A stretch of DNA of 64,000 nt from Niebla homalea (taxonomy: Eukaryota > Ascomycota > Lecanoromycetes > Lecanorales > Ramalinaceae). Under the pieces are notes generated by a model, which was not told the DNA's origin, did not search any database, and saw nothing but the letters and a program-made list of their open reading frames with translations. The translations under genes were made by a program, and so were the position numbers. The stretch is taken from NCBI GenBank assembly GCA_019925105.1, contig JAHGAU010000010.1, positions 434,001 through 498,000 of the forward strand. The letters run 5' to 3'. Positions 21,929-36,121 of this stretch are shown in pieces. Positions within the stretch are counted from its first letter, which is position 1, and every line of letters begins with the position of its first letter.

Positions 21929-22144
21929 TGTCAGGGTTTAGGGGTGTTGGTAACTCAGGAGTAGGCCTTACCGGGCCTATCCCGGGCCAAGCCCGGGGTT
22001 AATCCGGCACCTAGGAGTGTTACCGACTGGGTATATTAAGGCCTTCGGCCCCTTCATTTTTATACCTCTATACTTTAATGTCTTTAATTATACGTAATAT
22101 ACCCTTTGCCTTTTAACCACCTTAAAAGGGCTTATACTTTAATA
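21929..22144 (+). repeat. 5' LTR of gypsy B
   Basis: 216 bp; shares a GC-rich core (ACCGGGCCTATCCCGGGCCA...CCGGCACCTAGGAG) with 28933-29148. Confidence 0.9.
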
Positions 22145-25100
22145 TTATATTAAAGTTAATCCATTTACGCTTTCGTAAGGAGTAACGAGGTAAAATAAAG
22201 GCTTTTATTAATAATATTTATTAATAGCAGATAATAAGCCGATAGTTAAAAACGGTATTAAACGGGCGGTAATTACGGTTAAACGTATAACGATTAATAT
22301 CCAGACGGGTTATAAAAAAACGTTAATAGTTAAAACGGAAAATTACGATAGCTTTAAATAAATAAATACTGATTTTATTAAGTTATATAAAGAATCGATT
22401 TAAAAGTTAAACCTTAATAAAATAATTTAAAGGTTATAAATAAAGTAAACCTTAAAAGAATTATTATAAATTTAATTAAAAATAGATTTATAAAAGCCTA
22501 TAAAATCCTTACTTATTATTTATTTTTTTTTTCTTTAGAACCTTTAATTAAAATATTTAATTTTATATTTATTTTATAATATAAAGTATTTAATACCCGG
22601 AAGAAAAAATATTTTAAGGAATACTCTATAATATAAGGGAGTAATATTAAACCTTATTATAATATAAACTTTATTATTTTACCTTATAATATTACCTTTA
22701 TAATATAGAATCCGTCTAACGGAAAGGTTAAAAGACCTATTTTTCCCCCTTTTCTTAATCTTTTCTTTTATTTACTTTTATCCTTTTTTAACCTTAATTT
22801 ACCTTTTATTTACCTTTTATTTATTGAGATTATAAATAATAAACCTTAATAATCCTTTTTATTAAAGGTTTTTACGTTAAAATGTAACTTATAAAGCAGT
22901 TCTTAAAGGGACCCCGATTAATTAATATTATTTATCGAGGATAAAACCTTTCCCCGGTAAAGTAGAAAAAATAAGGACTTAATAGATTATTTAGTTACCG
23001 GGAACCCGGTTTCCGATAATAATTATAAAGGATATAAAGACTATATTGCCCGCCGGTATTACTATAAATTAAAAAGTATTATTTTAAAGGAATTAATTAA
23101 ATATACTTTATACCTTATAAAAACCTATGTTTATCTTGCTTTTTAATCTATATTATTTAAGAAATTTAAGGAATTTTTAAAATAATTAAATTTTTTACGT
23201 TAAGAATATAATGTCGGTATATAATATTATAAGGACGTAAACGAGAAAATATAAGTCCTCCAAATAAAATTAAATAATATTAAGAAGGATTTATAATTAA
23301 AGATAAATTAAATTACCCGCTTATAATAATAAAATTACGGTAATTCCCTTCCCTTAAAAGATTTAAACTGTCTTAAAACGTTAGAAATCCGTAACCATAA
23401 ATTAAAAGGTTAAAATATAAACTTTATTATTAAGCTTAAAAATCTTTAATAAAATAATTTAACCCTTTTATTTTACCGATTTACGGTATTTTTTACCCTT
23501 TATAAAAAGTTTAAGTTAATTAAAATTAAGGATCCTAAACCCTTTATTAATAAAGACCGTAATTAATATTATTTCTTTAAACGCTATATTATTATTAAGC
23601 TCCGGATAAATAAAAATTAATACTTAATTATATAGGTTTAAATTAATTATATCTTAGTATTATTAAGTCCTAAAGTCTTTAAATAATTAAAAACGGAATA
23701 TAATAATAATACTTTATTAAGCTTCTAAACCCTTAAGGAATTCTGGATCTTTTTAAACTGAATTTTTAAAAACGTTAATTAAAAGGAAGATTAAATTAAT
23801 AATTTTTAAGCCTTAAGAATATTAATTAAGGATAAATTTATTATATTTTATTTTAACTTTACCTACTTAATTAAAATCTTTAAATACGTAAATCTTAAAA
23901 GGAACTTAAAAATTATAGTTTATGAATTAATTACTTAATTCTTTAATTAACTTTATGAAAACCTTTTTTAAGGAAATTATAATTTAAATAGTTTAAACGA
24001 GACCCATATATACCTTAAAAGGATAAACCGTTTTTAACGTTCAGAATATTATTATTAATAAAAAACTTTTAACTTAAATAAAATCCTTATTAAGGAAATT
24101 AAGGAGATTACGAGAACTTATATTACTTCCTTTAAACCCTTTGGTAAAATAAGAAGTTTCGGAGGATCTGGATTCCGATAAATTACTCCTATTATTATGA
24201 AGTTAGCTTTTTTTCCGGACGTTAAATACTTTACTTATTAAGGGAATTATTTCTAAGCCGATTATTTTAATTATTAATATAATTAAAGTAATATTCGGAA
24301 GCGTTCCGTTTAAGTTTATTATATTGCCTTTAATTTAAATAAAGAATTTATCCGTAATTAAGGCGGTTAAATCTTTTATACCCTTAAAGATACCTTATTT
24401 AATAACTTAAACGGGCCATTAATAAAAAATTAAATTCTATAAAAGTTATTATAAAAAATAAAAACGCGTATTATTTTTAAATTTTAACAATTAAGTATAT
24501 TAAAAGCATTAAAAACCCCTTTAATATTTAAAATAATAAACCTTAAATTATTAACGGGTTTATAAGTTACGGAGATTAATACTTTCCTTTATTTTTTTTA
24601 GTTAATTTAAATATTACCGGTTATTATTTTATTAATAAATGAATTATCTTATAAGTTTACGTAATACTTTAAATTTCTCTTTTAGCTTTTTCTTAACTTA
24701 AGTTTATTCAAGATTATAAAGGTAAATATTTACGGTTTATTATTTATATAATTTATCCCCGGATAATTATAAAAAGCCACTCGGAAAGCCAGTTCTTTAT
24801 ATTTATTATCCGGCTTAAAATATATAATACGATCCTTAGAAAACCTTAAATAAAATGGTATTACGTATTCGTTTACCTTATGATTAATAAAATCTTCTTT
24901 ATATTAAATTAATATAATTATAATAAAGTTAACTATTAAAACGTAAAGTTTATTCCAGAGTTCCTTTAGATTATAATTTTAACTTATTAAGTTTTAAATA
25001 TATTCTTAAAAAGTAAAAAATTAAAGCTATTAAAACCCCGGGAAAAAAAGAAGAAACTATTAAATAATCTTCTTTTCCCGGAGCTTATCGAAAAAAAGAG

Positions 25101-28100
25101 GTTTTTTTTAATTAAAGTTATTAATATAGCGGCCTTCTATATTATTATAAAAACTTAAAAAGAGAAAAAGACTTAAATTTTTTATATTTTAATAACGGAC
25201 TTAATTAATTACTTAAATTTCCTTAATAATATTTTAATTAATATTTCCGCTATAATAACCTATAAGGATAACTTTATAGAAAAAGCGGCCCTTATAAATA
25301 AGATTACGGTTAAACTTTTAACGGAATATTATAATTTTAAGGATATTTTTAATTACGTAATAATAAATAAGTTACCCCCATACCGGAACTATAATTATAA
25401 GATTAACTTAACCTCGGAAAGGATTCCCCCCTGAAGTTATATCTATTTACTTTTAAGTTATAAGCTTTAAAAATTAAAGGAATATATTATTGAGAACTTA
25501 AAAAAAGGATTTATTAAACTTAATAAAGCCCCTTATAAATCCCTTATCCTTTTTACCCTTAAGTCTAATGGCGATTTATAACTATACGTGGATTACCGTG
25601 GTATTAACGTTATTATTAAGAGGAATCGATACCTTATTCCCTTAATAAAAAAGATATTATCCTGAATTACCGGTTATAAATAGATTACCCGTTTAGATAT
25701 TATCGCGGCCTTTAATAAGCTCCGTATATATTTAAAGAATAAAGACTTTACGATATTCGTTATTTCGTTAAACGTTTTTAAATATAAAGTTATATTTTTC
25801 GGTTTAATTAATAACCCCGCCTTATATTAATAATATATAAATAAAATTTTATTTAATTATTTAAATATATTTATTTAAGCTTATTTAAATAATATTATTA
25901 TTTATAGCGTTATTAAGAAAAAGTATATCCGATATATACGCTTAATATTAAAACGCTTATATAATACCGGTTTATAAGTAAATATCCAGAAGTATAAATT
26001 CAGAGTTTAATAAATTAAGTTTTTAGGTCTTATCCTTATTATTAACGGGCTAAAAATAAACCCTAATAAAGTAAATAAGATTAAGGATTAATTAATCTTT
26101 ATTAACTTAAAAGCCCTTTAAGGATTTATTGGTTTTTATAACTTTTATTAAAGATTTATTCCTTAATTCTTTAAAATAATAAAACCCTTTTTAAAGCTTA
26201 TTAAAAAAGAAATTTTATTTATTTAATCCCCGGAGTGCTAAAAGGCTTACGCGATATTTAAAAAGGCTCTTATTACGGCCCTTATATTAATTTATTATAA
26301 TCTTAATAAAGAAATAATTTTTAAAATTAACTTTTTAAATTATATTTCTAATGGCATTTTCTCTTAATATAATAAGGTTAAAGAGTTATATTTAATAACT
26401 TATTATTTTAAGAGTATATTACCGGTTAAGTATAATTATAATATTTATAATAAAAAGCTTTTTATTATTATTAAATACTTAAAGAATTAACGGTTAAAAC
26501 TAGAAATAATAAAGAAGCCTTTCCGTATTTTTAATAATAATTAAGCCTTAAAATACTTTATTAAAAGTTAAAAACTTATAAAACGTTAAATAAAATATTT
26601 TAATATCCTTTTTAAGTTTAATTTTAAGGTTATTTACCGCCCGGGTAAATAAAATAATAAGGTTAACGCCCTTATTTAAATACCCGGTTATCAACTTTAA
26701 AGTGATAATAATAATAAGGTTAAAAATTAATTTTAAATTATTTTATTTTTTAAGCGCTTTAAAATCTTACTTTTAAATAAAAAGGAAAAAATACCAATAT
26801 TAGCCTATTTAATCCTTAAAAAACTTAAATTTTATAAGTAAATCCGTAAAGCCAATTATATTAATAAGGGTTTAACGGAGTTTAAAAAAGTAATTATAAA
26901 GGACGGATTATTTAATTTTAAAAATATATCCTTAATCTATATTAAGGTTTAATCCAATATCCTTATTAATAAAAATAAATTATAAATATTAATATTACTT
27001 ATTACGGAAGTCTTAAAATATACTTATAATAAATTAATTAATAACTATTTTAATTAAGATCGTATAATTAAATTTATTTTCCGGTATTTCTTTTAATTTA
27101 CTTTATAAGATGATATTAACTGTTATATTTTAAATTATAATATTTATTTTCGGTTTAAAATTTTATAATAAAAGCCTATAGGATTACTTTATTAATTAAA
27201 AATCCCGGAACGAAAATAAGTTAATTTCTTAATTAATTTTATTATTAAACTACTTAAATATAAAAGTATAAACGTTATCCTTATTATGGTTTATATATTA
27301 TTTAAAAATTAATATTATATCTTTTATTATATTAAAGAAAAAGGGATTTCCGTTAAGGAAATAATTTAACTTTTATTAGGGAAATATTTAAGTATTACGG
27401 CCTTCTGGATAGTATTATTTTAGATTACGGCTTATAATTTATTAATAAGATATAGCGCTTTTTATTATATTAACTTAAAATCAACCCCGGATTTCAATTC
27501 CTTATTATATTAAAAGTAATAATTAAATTAAAAGAATAAATTAAAAAATAAAATAAAAACTTTAGATTTACGTAAATTATTTATAAGATAATTAAATACG
27601 GTAATTATTTATAATAAAATTTACGGATAATAATAACTTAAATTAATTAAATAAAATAATATTTTTTTATTTTAATAAAAGCTTTTACCCAAGGATATTA
27701 TTTAATTTTAATAATATTAAATATATTATCGCCCGTAAATAACTTTAAATTAAAGAAGTTACTAATATTATTAAAACTATGTAAAAAATTCTTAATATAA
27801 TACGTTTTAATTTAAATAAAACTTATAATAATATATTTAAATAAATTAATTATTAACGTTAAAACGTAAAGTTTAAAATAAATAATAAGGTTTATATAAA
27901 TATTAAGTATTTAATAACCGATTAACTTAATAAAAAATTAAATTATAAATATTTAAATCCTTATATTATTTTTAAATACTATTATTCCTTTTATAAATTA
28001 AATATTTTAAATATTTTCCGGGTTTATTTTACCTTTTATATAAATAATTTAACCCGTATTTTAATTAAAGAAAAACTATTATTATTAAGATAAATTAATT

Positions 28101-28720
28101 TACCCTTTAAATCCGTTATCGTAAATAAAAAAAATATTAAAGAATAAAAGCTTAAAGAAATTATTAATTTTTAATATATTGGCCGAAAATAGAAACTATA
28201 ATATAAAGTTAAATAAATAAACTTACCCCCGGATAATAATTAATATTACGCCGATATAAAAGAATTCCTTTATACTTAAGGATTAATTAAAGTTTTTTAT
28301 AAGAAGTACCCGGATAAACCCGGATTACGACCCGGAGATCCAATTAATATTATTATATTTAAGGTAGCCTTTAAGGGTTATCTTAAATATCTAGGTTAAA
28401 TAACGATCTTACCAGGCTTAAAATTTAATATTATAAGTTATATATTACGTTTTTATTAAGTTTAAAGGCTTTTTAAGACGGCCTTATAACTCCCTAAAGC
28501 TACTAAAATAACCATTATTAACATTATTTACCCATATAGATTATACGCCCCTTTATTAATATAAATTTAATATATAAAATAATAAGGTTGAAAAAATATT
28601 TTAAAAAAGGGTAAATCATAAAAAATAATACTTACCCCGGAACCCCCCGGATAAAATCGCATTTCAGGGTTTATTATAAAGGCTACCGCCACAATATTAC
28701 CTTTATAATTCTCATATTAT

Positions 28721-28849
28721 TTACCCGGCTAACCAATAACGGGTAACCTGGGTAATATTCTTATATTACTTACCCGGTTAATTAATAACGGGTAAGCTAG
28801 GTAGTATATAGACCTTACTTTAGTTACCCGGCCTATAAATAATGGGTAA
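28721..28849 (+). repeat. Three hairpin repeats before the polypurine tract of B
   Basis: TTACCCGG...CGGGTAA inverted repeats at 28721-28746, 28770-28795 and 28824-28849, spaced 49 and 54 bp. They lie in the non-coding 3' region of the element, 70 bp before the G-run. Confidence 0.75.
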
Positions 28850-28932
28850 GAAGGGTGGTTTTAAGTAAAAAATTTTTCCTTTTCAGTATACTTATAAGCT
28901 CAAAGGCAAGCCTTTCTTAGGGGGGGGGGTAA

Positions 28933-29148
28933 TATTAGGGTTTAAAAGTGTTAATAACTCAGGAGTAGGCCTTACCGGGCCTATCCCGGGCCAAGCCCGG
29001 GGTTAGTCCGGCACCTAGGAGTATTACCGACTGGGTATATTAGGGCCTTCAGCCCCTTTACTCCTATACCTCTATACTTTAATATCTTTAATTATACGCA
29101 ATACACCTTTTGCCTTCCAACCACCCCAGAGGGGCTTGCACTCTAACA
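28933..29148 (+). repeat. 3' LTR of gypsy B
   Basis: 216 bp, starting TATTAGGG (RIP form of TGTCAGGG) and ending CTCTAACA. Confidence 0.9.
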
Positions 29149-32100
29149 ACTTTTAATTATTAAGATTCTTGACCAACTAAATAACTTTAAACGGTTTATT
29201 AAGTTGGACCTTAAAAATGTTTATTATTGGTTACGGATTAAGTCTAGCGATAAGTAGAAAACGGTATTCCGTACGTATTATAACTACTTTAAGTATTTCG
29301 TTATATTATTTAAATTAATTAATACCCCGGCGATTTTTTAAACTTATATTAATTATACCCTTATTAACTTTATCGATATAACTTATATAATTTATTTAAA
29401 CGATATTTTAATATTTAATAAAAATCCGGCGGATTATTAACGTTATATTTAATAAATCCTTAAGTAATTTTATTAATTTTAACTTTATATTAACCTTAAG
29501 AAGTATTAATTTAATATTACTTAAATAAAATTCTTAAAGTTTATTATTTCTATTAAAAAGATTTAGATAAATTAAGAATATATTTAAATTATTAAGGATT
29601 AACTTATTTTAAAAATTTACTGGAAAATATAAGTCTTTTTAAACTTTATAAATTTTTATTATCGTTTTATTTATAAATATTTAAGGATAATTAAGTTTTT
29701 AATTAATTTACTTAAAAATAATAAGGAAAAAAAGAAAATTAGCTTATTAAAGTAAAATAATACGGTAAATATAACGTTCCGTCGGCTCCGTAAAATATTT
29801 ATTAACGCGTTATTATTTTGTTATTTTAATTTAAAACGGGGGGTATAAATAAAAACCGATATATTTAACTTTATTATCGTAAATATTTTATCTTAATAGT
29901 TTAAGGAAAGTTATTAATATTTAATTATATATTAATTTAGAAAAATAACTTCTATTAAATAGAATTATAAGATATATAATTAAGAGTTTTTTATTATTAT
30001 TACGGCGTTTAAGCAATAATAATATTATTTAAAAGGGAGTTTTAAAACTATTTAAATATAAATAGATTATAATAACCTTTAAAGGTTTATAAAATAGCTA
30101 ACGTTAAGTTTACGTTAAGTTAAATAAGTTTTAAAACTTATTAATTATAACTTTAAAGTATTTTATTATTAAAATAAAATAAACTTTATTAATTTTTTAT
30201 TAAAACGTTTAAACTATAAAGGAGTTTTATTTTTTAATATTATTTTATTATTTACTTTATAGAATAAATTTATACTTTAATCTAATAAGTCAATAAAGCA
30301 TTAATATATAGCGGTTATTAATTATTAATTATTATTTACTTTAAGAAATATTTAAGTTATTATCCCGTAAAAAGAGATTTAATAGTTATTTAAAGGGTTT
30401 TATAAAGAATTTAAACCGATTAAGTTACTTATTAAAGATTTATAAGTTAATAATATATTTATATATAAAATTAAGGACGATAATATAATATTAACGTATT
30501 CTCGTTAAAATTATAATAATACTTAAAAACTTAATCTTAATAACCTTATAACCTATAAGGGCTATATATATATCCCCCGGGATAAAGCGGTTAAAAAAGA
30601 ATTAATTAATAAATATTATAATAACCAGTTAACGGGCTACTTTAAAGCCGAAAAGACTTATAAGTTCTTAACCCGTAAATATTATTAGAATAATTTAAAA
30701 GTTTAAATTAATAATTATATTAAAATATATAATACTTATTAAAAGATTAAAATATTACGTTACCGCTTTGATAATAAATTTACTTTATTCCCTTAACCGG
30801 TTACACCTTAAAAAGAATTTAATATAGATTTTATTATTAATTTATCCGTAAATAAGGTTAAGGATAATATTTATAATTCAATTTTAATAATTATAGATAA
30901 ATATATAAAAATATATAAATACCTCTCCGTTATAAAATAAATCGATACCGTTACGTTAATAAACCTCTTTTTCAAAGAAATCGTATTATAATATAATACG
31001 TTAATTAAAATTATAATTAATTAAAAAATTTTTATTGATTAATAAATTCTGGCGTTTAATATATTACCACATAAAAATAAAACGTAAATTAAGTACCGTT
31101 TTTTATTTATAAACGGATAATTAAATAAAGCGTTAAAATTAAAACCTTAAATAATATTTAAAAACTTTTATTAACTCCGAATAAATAAATTAAGTAAAAT
31201 TCTTCTTTTTAATTAAATTTATTTATATAAACTTAAAATACTTAACTTTAAGTTATAGCCCTTTTATAACGATATATAATTATAATCTAAATATTTATTT
31301 TAAACTTAAGGATAAACCTATAAAAAAAAATTTATAATAAAAAATAAAATTAAAATATTATATAAAATATGATTAATATTAATAAACCGATAACGTTATA
31401 TTATTAAATTAACTTAAAAAACGTATAATAAAAAATGTAAATTAAAATTATATAATATCGGTAATTTAATAATATTAAATATTAAAAACCTTAAGTTAAA
31501 ATAATTAAGTAAAAAGCTTACGCCCTGATTTATAAGACCCTTTAAAATTAATAATAAAATTAAGACGTAAATATATTATTTATTTCTTTTTATTACTTAT
31601 TAAATCTATTTTATTATTTATATTTTTCTTTTAAAGTTTTATTATATTTACGTTAATAATTAAACGGCAGAAACTATAATACAAATATCCAAATTAATTA
31701 ATAATAAAAAGGAATAAATAATTAATAAAATTATTAATAAAATTAAAAGTAAAAAGCGCGTTTAATATTAAATTAAATAAATTAATTAAAACTTTAAATA
31801 TAAGTAATAAATATTAAAAACGGACTTAAGGTATTTTTAAGAATTATAGGAATAATATAATAAAATAATACGGATTATAAAAAGATGTAAATAAGATTAT
31901 AACGTTACGATAACGGAGGTTATATATATAGTTAATAACTATATATATAATTAATACTATAATTGTTTAATCCTTATACGTTATCCTTCCGTAAGATTAT
32001 TAAAATTTAAATTTTAATTAATAACTTTACTTATTACGGATATTATATACGTAAATAAGCTGGTATTATAGAAATAATTATCTTTATTATAATATTATAA

Positions 32101-34047
32101 TTAATAAAAGTAACTTTAATAATAATTATAATAATACCAAAGGTAAAAAATCGTAAACGTTAAATTATAAGTGCTTAACGTATTATTAAGTTAAGGATAT
32201 CAAGTAAATAAGGTTATTAAAATAATAAAAGATTAGTAAATATAATTATTAAGATTATACTGGTATTCCGGTGGCTTTTATAGTATTATCCGTTATATTA
32301 CTTTTAATAATATATAAATTATAAGTACTTAATATTTAACGTTATTAATTTTAACGTTTAATATTAAATTCAATAATATTAACGTATAAAAATAAAAGAA
32401 TAATTTATAATTCCGTATTAATATAAGCCTTTTTTTTTTATAAATAAATTAATAAGGTTAAGGATAAATATAAAGGCGTTATATTTTCTTTATCTTCCTT
32501 TTTTTTTTCTTTTTTATTTTCCTTTCTGTTTTAATTAAAAGCCTTTCTTTAATATTATTTATTAAAAAAACTTTTTAATTTAATTTTAAGGTATTATTCT
32601 TAAAATTTAAGGTTAACCCTTTTAATAACGCCGTTAAAGAAAATATAACCTTTTTTTCCTCTTTTTTAAATAAATTAAAGCCTGTATCTTTTTCCTCCTT
32701 TTTATTTTTTAAGTTACCGGATATTATAAGCTTAAAATCTATTCTTTTTACCCCGGATATAAGGTCGGGAAATAAAAAGTAACTCCCCGACGGAATTAAC
32801 TTTTATAAAAAGCCCGGACCCCCTATATTAAGCCGATTTAATTATTAAACGTTAACGCCGTTATTATATTATTAAATTATAATTTATTTATTTACTTTTT
32901 AAGCCGGATAACCTTTTTTTCCGTTATTTTAATATAGATAATAAGTACCTTTTTCTTAATTTAAAGGACCGATACCTCCCTTTTAACTTTTAAAATAACT
33001 TAACGGAGTATATACTTTATTTAATTAACGGTGATTAACGTTTAATTAATATTTAATCGGAAAACTTTAAAATCTTAAAGGAATTTATTACGTTTTTATA
33101 CGTATCGGGCTTACGCCCTAGTAAACCGCGTATTAATCGATTAATACTTACGTATTTATTGAATTACCCAGGGCTATAATTAATCCGGGAATTATATATA
33201 AATTAAAAATAATAACGGTTTAACGGCATTAAAGATACTTATAGGAAGGTAACGGGAAGGGTATTATTTATTACGATATTTACGGTAAAATAAAAAGTCC
33301 CGTTAACATAAAAATTTATCCTATAAAAAGTAAATTAAGTAAGGCGTTATTATATATATTATTAATATTATATTTATATTTACGTTAATAAAATATTATT
33401 ATATATACGTTATATTATTCAAAGATTAAGGTAATCTTATATATTTTATTAATAGATAAAAATAAACGGATTATTAACGTAAGTAAAACGTTTACGTAAT
33501 ATTAATATTATTTATTATAATAATAATATAAATAATAAAAGTATATAATTATATATATATTAACTTATAAATATTTATATAGACCCTTAATATATTATAC
33601 TTATAAAAACGATTAAAACTATTAAAAAGAAAAAAAAAGAAGTTTAAACTAAAATAAAGGTTTATTATAATTATATACCGTTTTTATAATAGCGTTTACC
33701 TTTATTATAACGTAATAAATTAATAATAAAACCCTAAGTAACTATTAATTAATACCGTAAAGATTCTTTTCTTATATATTTTTCTTATTGGATTTTATAA
33801 AAAGGTTTTTAATAAGCTTTATAAATTATATTAATTATTTATTAATGTAAAATGCCCTTATTATATTATTATTAAATAGATATTACTATATTTACGTATA
33901 TACCTAAGGACTCTTTTCTTTTTATTTTTTTCTTATTAAGTTTAATAATAGGTTTTTAATAAGTTTTATATTTAACCGGCTTTACGTTAACGTCTTAAAT
34001 ATATTTCTTTATGCCTTAAAGATTAACGTATAAAAGGGGGAGATAAT

Positions 34048-34380
34048 TATTAATAATTAATATTATTTTTACGCCGGCGTTATAATAATACGTTATATTA
34101 CTATATTAAAGTAAGCCGTTAAGCCTTAATAAAGGGCCTTAATAACGGTTTTAATATACGTTATTTATAAGCCGTAACTTAATAGGCGTAAAGCGGGGTA
34201 ATTATTACCTTTACCTTAAGTAAAAACTATACCTTAGTTCTTTCTAAGTTCCTTAAGAATTAGTCTTATTATTAATTTATTTATTAAAGTAATACCCAAG
34301 TATCCAGACCGTAACGTTACGTCTTTTACACTTACCTTTACTAGTCCCGCCGGCGTATCGCCAGCGGAGTCAGTCTAACA
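34048..34380 (+). repeat. 3' LTR of gypsy C
   Basis: 333 bp, ending CAGTCTAACA; partner of 19505-19837. Confidence 0.88.
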
Positions 34381-34422
34381 GAAGATATAAAGAACTTTTA
34401 AAAATTATTAAGTTAAAAATTC

Positions 34423-34576
34423 TGTCAGGGAAAAAGACGAAGTGCAGGTATTGAGGGTGGAGTGGTAACTGCCTGGATTGTAACTATGAACGGTGTTGCT
34501 AGTTATGTAGGTGCGCATTAAGCATTTATAGCTTTATGCCCTTACGCTATACCTATTATATTACTTATACGTAATA
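34423..34576. repeat. Left LTR of TRIM-like element 2
   Basis: 154 bp; core GGGTGGAGTGGTAACTGCCT is identical in both LTRs. Confidence 0.88.
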
Positions 34577-35448
34577 AATACCTATAAAAAAGGAAAAAGC
34601 CGACGCTTATGTCGGATTATCTATTATAAAATACTATGGATATTGATTTACTCGGTGGTAAAAGTAACTAAAAATAAGCTCCGAGTATATTAATAGTATT
34701 ATTTATTGATTAATTAATAAGTAATAAGGTAAAGTAAACGGTAATATTAACGAGAACTGAACGGGACCGTAACCCGGGAAATAATCGTAAATTTTAAGCG
34801 ATTAAAGTTGCATTAAATCATTGAAAAACGAGATCTCTATAGTTTTACCGGGTAAGTATATATCCTTATTACTTTTACTCTTACTTTTAATAATTAACTA
34901 ACTGAACCGTAAGTATTATATACTGTAAACTAAGTAATAACTTATTCTTACCGTTAAAATAATATATAATCCCTATATAGCCTTTATACCGACCATAAGG
35001 CATATAATAATAAGGTTTTTATGCCAACTATAAAATATATAATAAGTAGGGTCTTTATGCCGCCATTATAATATATAGGTTTTAAAGTATTTTTCTCTGC
35101 CCGTTATGTTTAATTTATGTCCTTATTAACCTTTAAATATAAAGTCTTTATTGCTTATTATAAGTATTGAATATCCGGAGGTAAGGTTTATAATTAATTA
35201 CCGTATTTATAAGTCTTTAAAAGTAAGGAGTTACTGTAGAAGAACGTGTTATTTACTGGTTTATTACTTTAAGTATAAGTATTACGTATAATATATAATC
35301 CGTTAATTAAAGGGTGCCTAGAAGTCGGTAATTTATTAAATTAAATGCTCTGCGTATTATAGTTTAAGCTGGTCGGTAAGGGTATATCTATAGTCCCTCT
35401 TATATATAACGATATAAATAGAATTGAAACTCAGTTATTACTATTATT

Positions 35449-35602
35449 TATTAAGGAAAAAGACGAAGTATAAATATTAAGGGTGGAGTGGTAACTGCCT
35501 GGATTGCAATTATGAACGGTATTGCTAGTTATATAAGTACGCGCCAAGCATTCATAGCCCTATGCCCTTGCGCTATGCCTATTGTACTGCTTCCACGTAA
35601 CA
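35449..35602. repeat. Right LTR of TRIM-like element 2
   Basis: 154 bp partner of 34423-34576, less altered by RIP at its 3' end. Confidence 0.88.
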
Positions 35603-35710
35603 AATTCTTAAAATTAAATCCCGATAACCTTATAAAGTAAATAATAAATAATATTAAAGTATTATCTTAAGGAATTAATTTTATTTTTAATTATTATAAA
35701 CGTATATTCC

Positions 35711-35879
35711 TGTCACGAGTATGCGGTATGCATGGTGATAAAGTAATAAATGTATGAATTATGAATGATGAGTAGCTATCTAGCTATGAAGGTGGGAAAT
35801 ATAAGTGTACGCGCTAAGTACCGGAAAAAGGTAAGCCCGCTCCGTGCCAAGGGATCCTCCCAAGGTCCATACCGTGACA
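35711..35879. repeat. Solo LTR (169 bp) with 5-bp TSD
   Basis: Ends TGTCACG...CGTGACA form a 7-bp inverted tip, flanked by a perfect ATTCC direct repeat (35706-35710, 35880-35884). No internal region or partner LTR exists in the window, so it is best read as a solo LTR left by recombination. It is GC-richer than its surroundings and shows little RIP. Confidence 0.75.
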
Positions 35880-35977
35880 ATTCCGTATTATATATAATTT
35901 AAATAGAAAAGATATTAAACCCGGAAGGCCGGAAAATATAATAAATAAAATAATTAAATATATATTGAAAAACGTAA

Positions 35978-36121
35978 TGTTAGCGCCTATGCGCACCCCG
36001 CAGGGGTGGCCCTTAGGGCCTAATACCCCTTATATGGTAATAGCGGCTTACCCTTAAGCGCTATTACCTGCCTAGGTTAGCTACTTTTACCCCGGTAACC
36101 AAGTGGTTATCCATCTTAATA
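35978..36121 (+). repeat. 5' LTR of TRIM-like element 3
   Basis: 144 bp; includes the palindromes ACCCCGCAGGGGT and GGCCCTTAGGGCC. Confidence 0.88.

Larger units (their letters stand above)
21929..29148 (+). mobile_element. Ty3/gypsy LTR retrotransposon B (7,220 bp), nested in C
   Basis: 216-bp LTRs at 21929-22144 and 28933-29148 (TGTCAGGG...CTCTAACA), perfect target duplication ACTTT (21924-21928, 29149-29153), and a run of ten G at 28920-28929 as polypurine tract. RT is readable near 25560-25990: KSNGDL, VDYRGIN, RYLIPL, then DIIAAFNKLR, FGLINNPALYQQYIN, a YLDD-equivalent NNIIIYS, and LQVNIQKYKF. Upstream 22.2-25.5 kb should be gag and protease; 26.0-28.3 kb RNase H and integrase. RIP stops occur throughout. 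The insertion lies inside the RT of element C, so B is the younger. Confidence 0.92.
19505..34380 (+). mobile_element. Ty3/gypsy LTR retrotransposon C (about 7.65 kb before a nested insertion)
   Basis: 333-bp LTRs at 19505-19837 and 34048-34380, perfect target duplication GAAGA (19500-19504, 34381-34385), and a polypurine tract at 34032-34043 just before the 3' LTR, which sets the plus orientation. Coding remnants in gypsy order: a gag/protease region before 21.8 kb; RT split by element B (ends NQYLLLL at 21928 and resumes IIKILDQ at 29154, then KRFIKLDLKN, YFKYFVILFKLINTPAIFQ, YLNDILIF); RNase H around 29.8-30.2 kb; and integrase with a chromodomain-like tail to about 31.6 kb. All frames contain RIP stops. 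RT-RNaseH-IN order is diagnostic of Ty3/gypsy. Confidence 0.9.
34423..35602. mobile_element. TRIM-like LTR element 2 (1,180 bp) with 5-bp TSD
   Basis: Two direct repeats of exactly 154 bp (34423-34576, 35449-35602), TGTCAGGG (right copy TATTAAGG) to CGTAATA/CGTAACA, flanked by a perfect AATTC duplication (34418-34422, 35603-35607). The 872-bp interior has no gag or pol remnant; it contains a short repeated motif GG-TTTTATGCC/GTCTTTATGCC around 34980-35090. It shares the internal sequence GGGAAATAATCGT with TRIM 1 (1980 and 34778) but has different LTRs. Orientation is not determined. Confidence 0.88.

Noticed and set aside
35814..35996. 60-codon minus-strand open frame
   Set aside because: Spans the solo LTR and AT-rich DNA; chance absence of stops.
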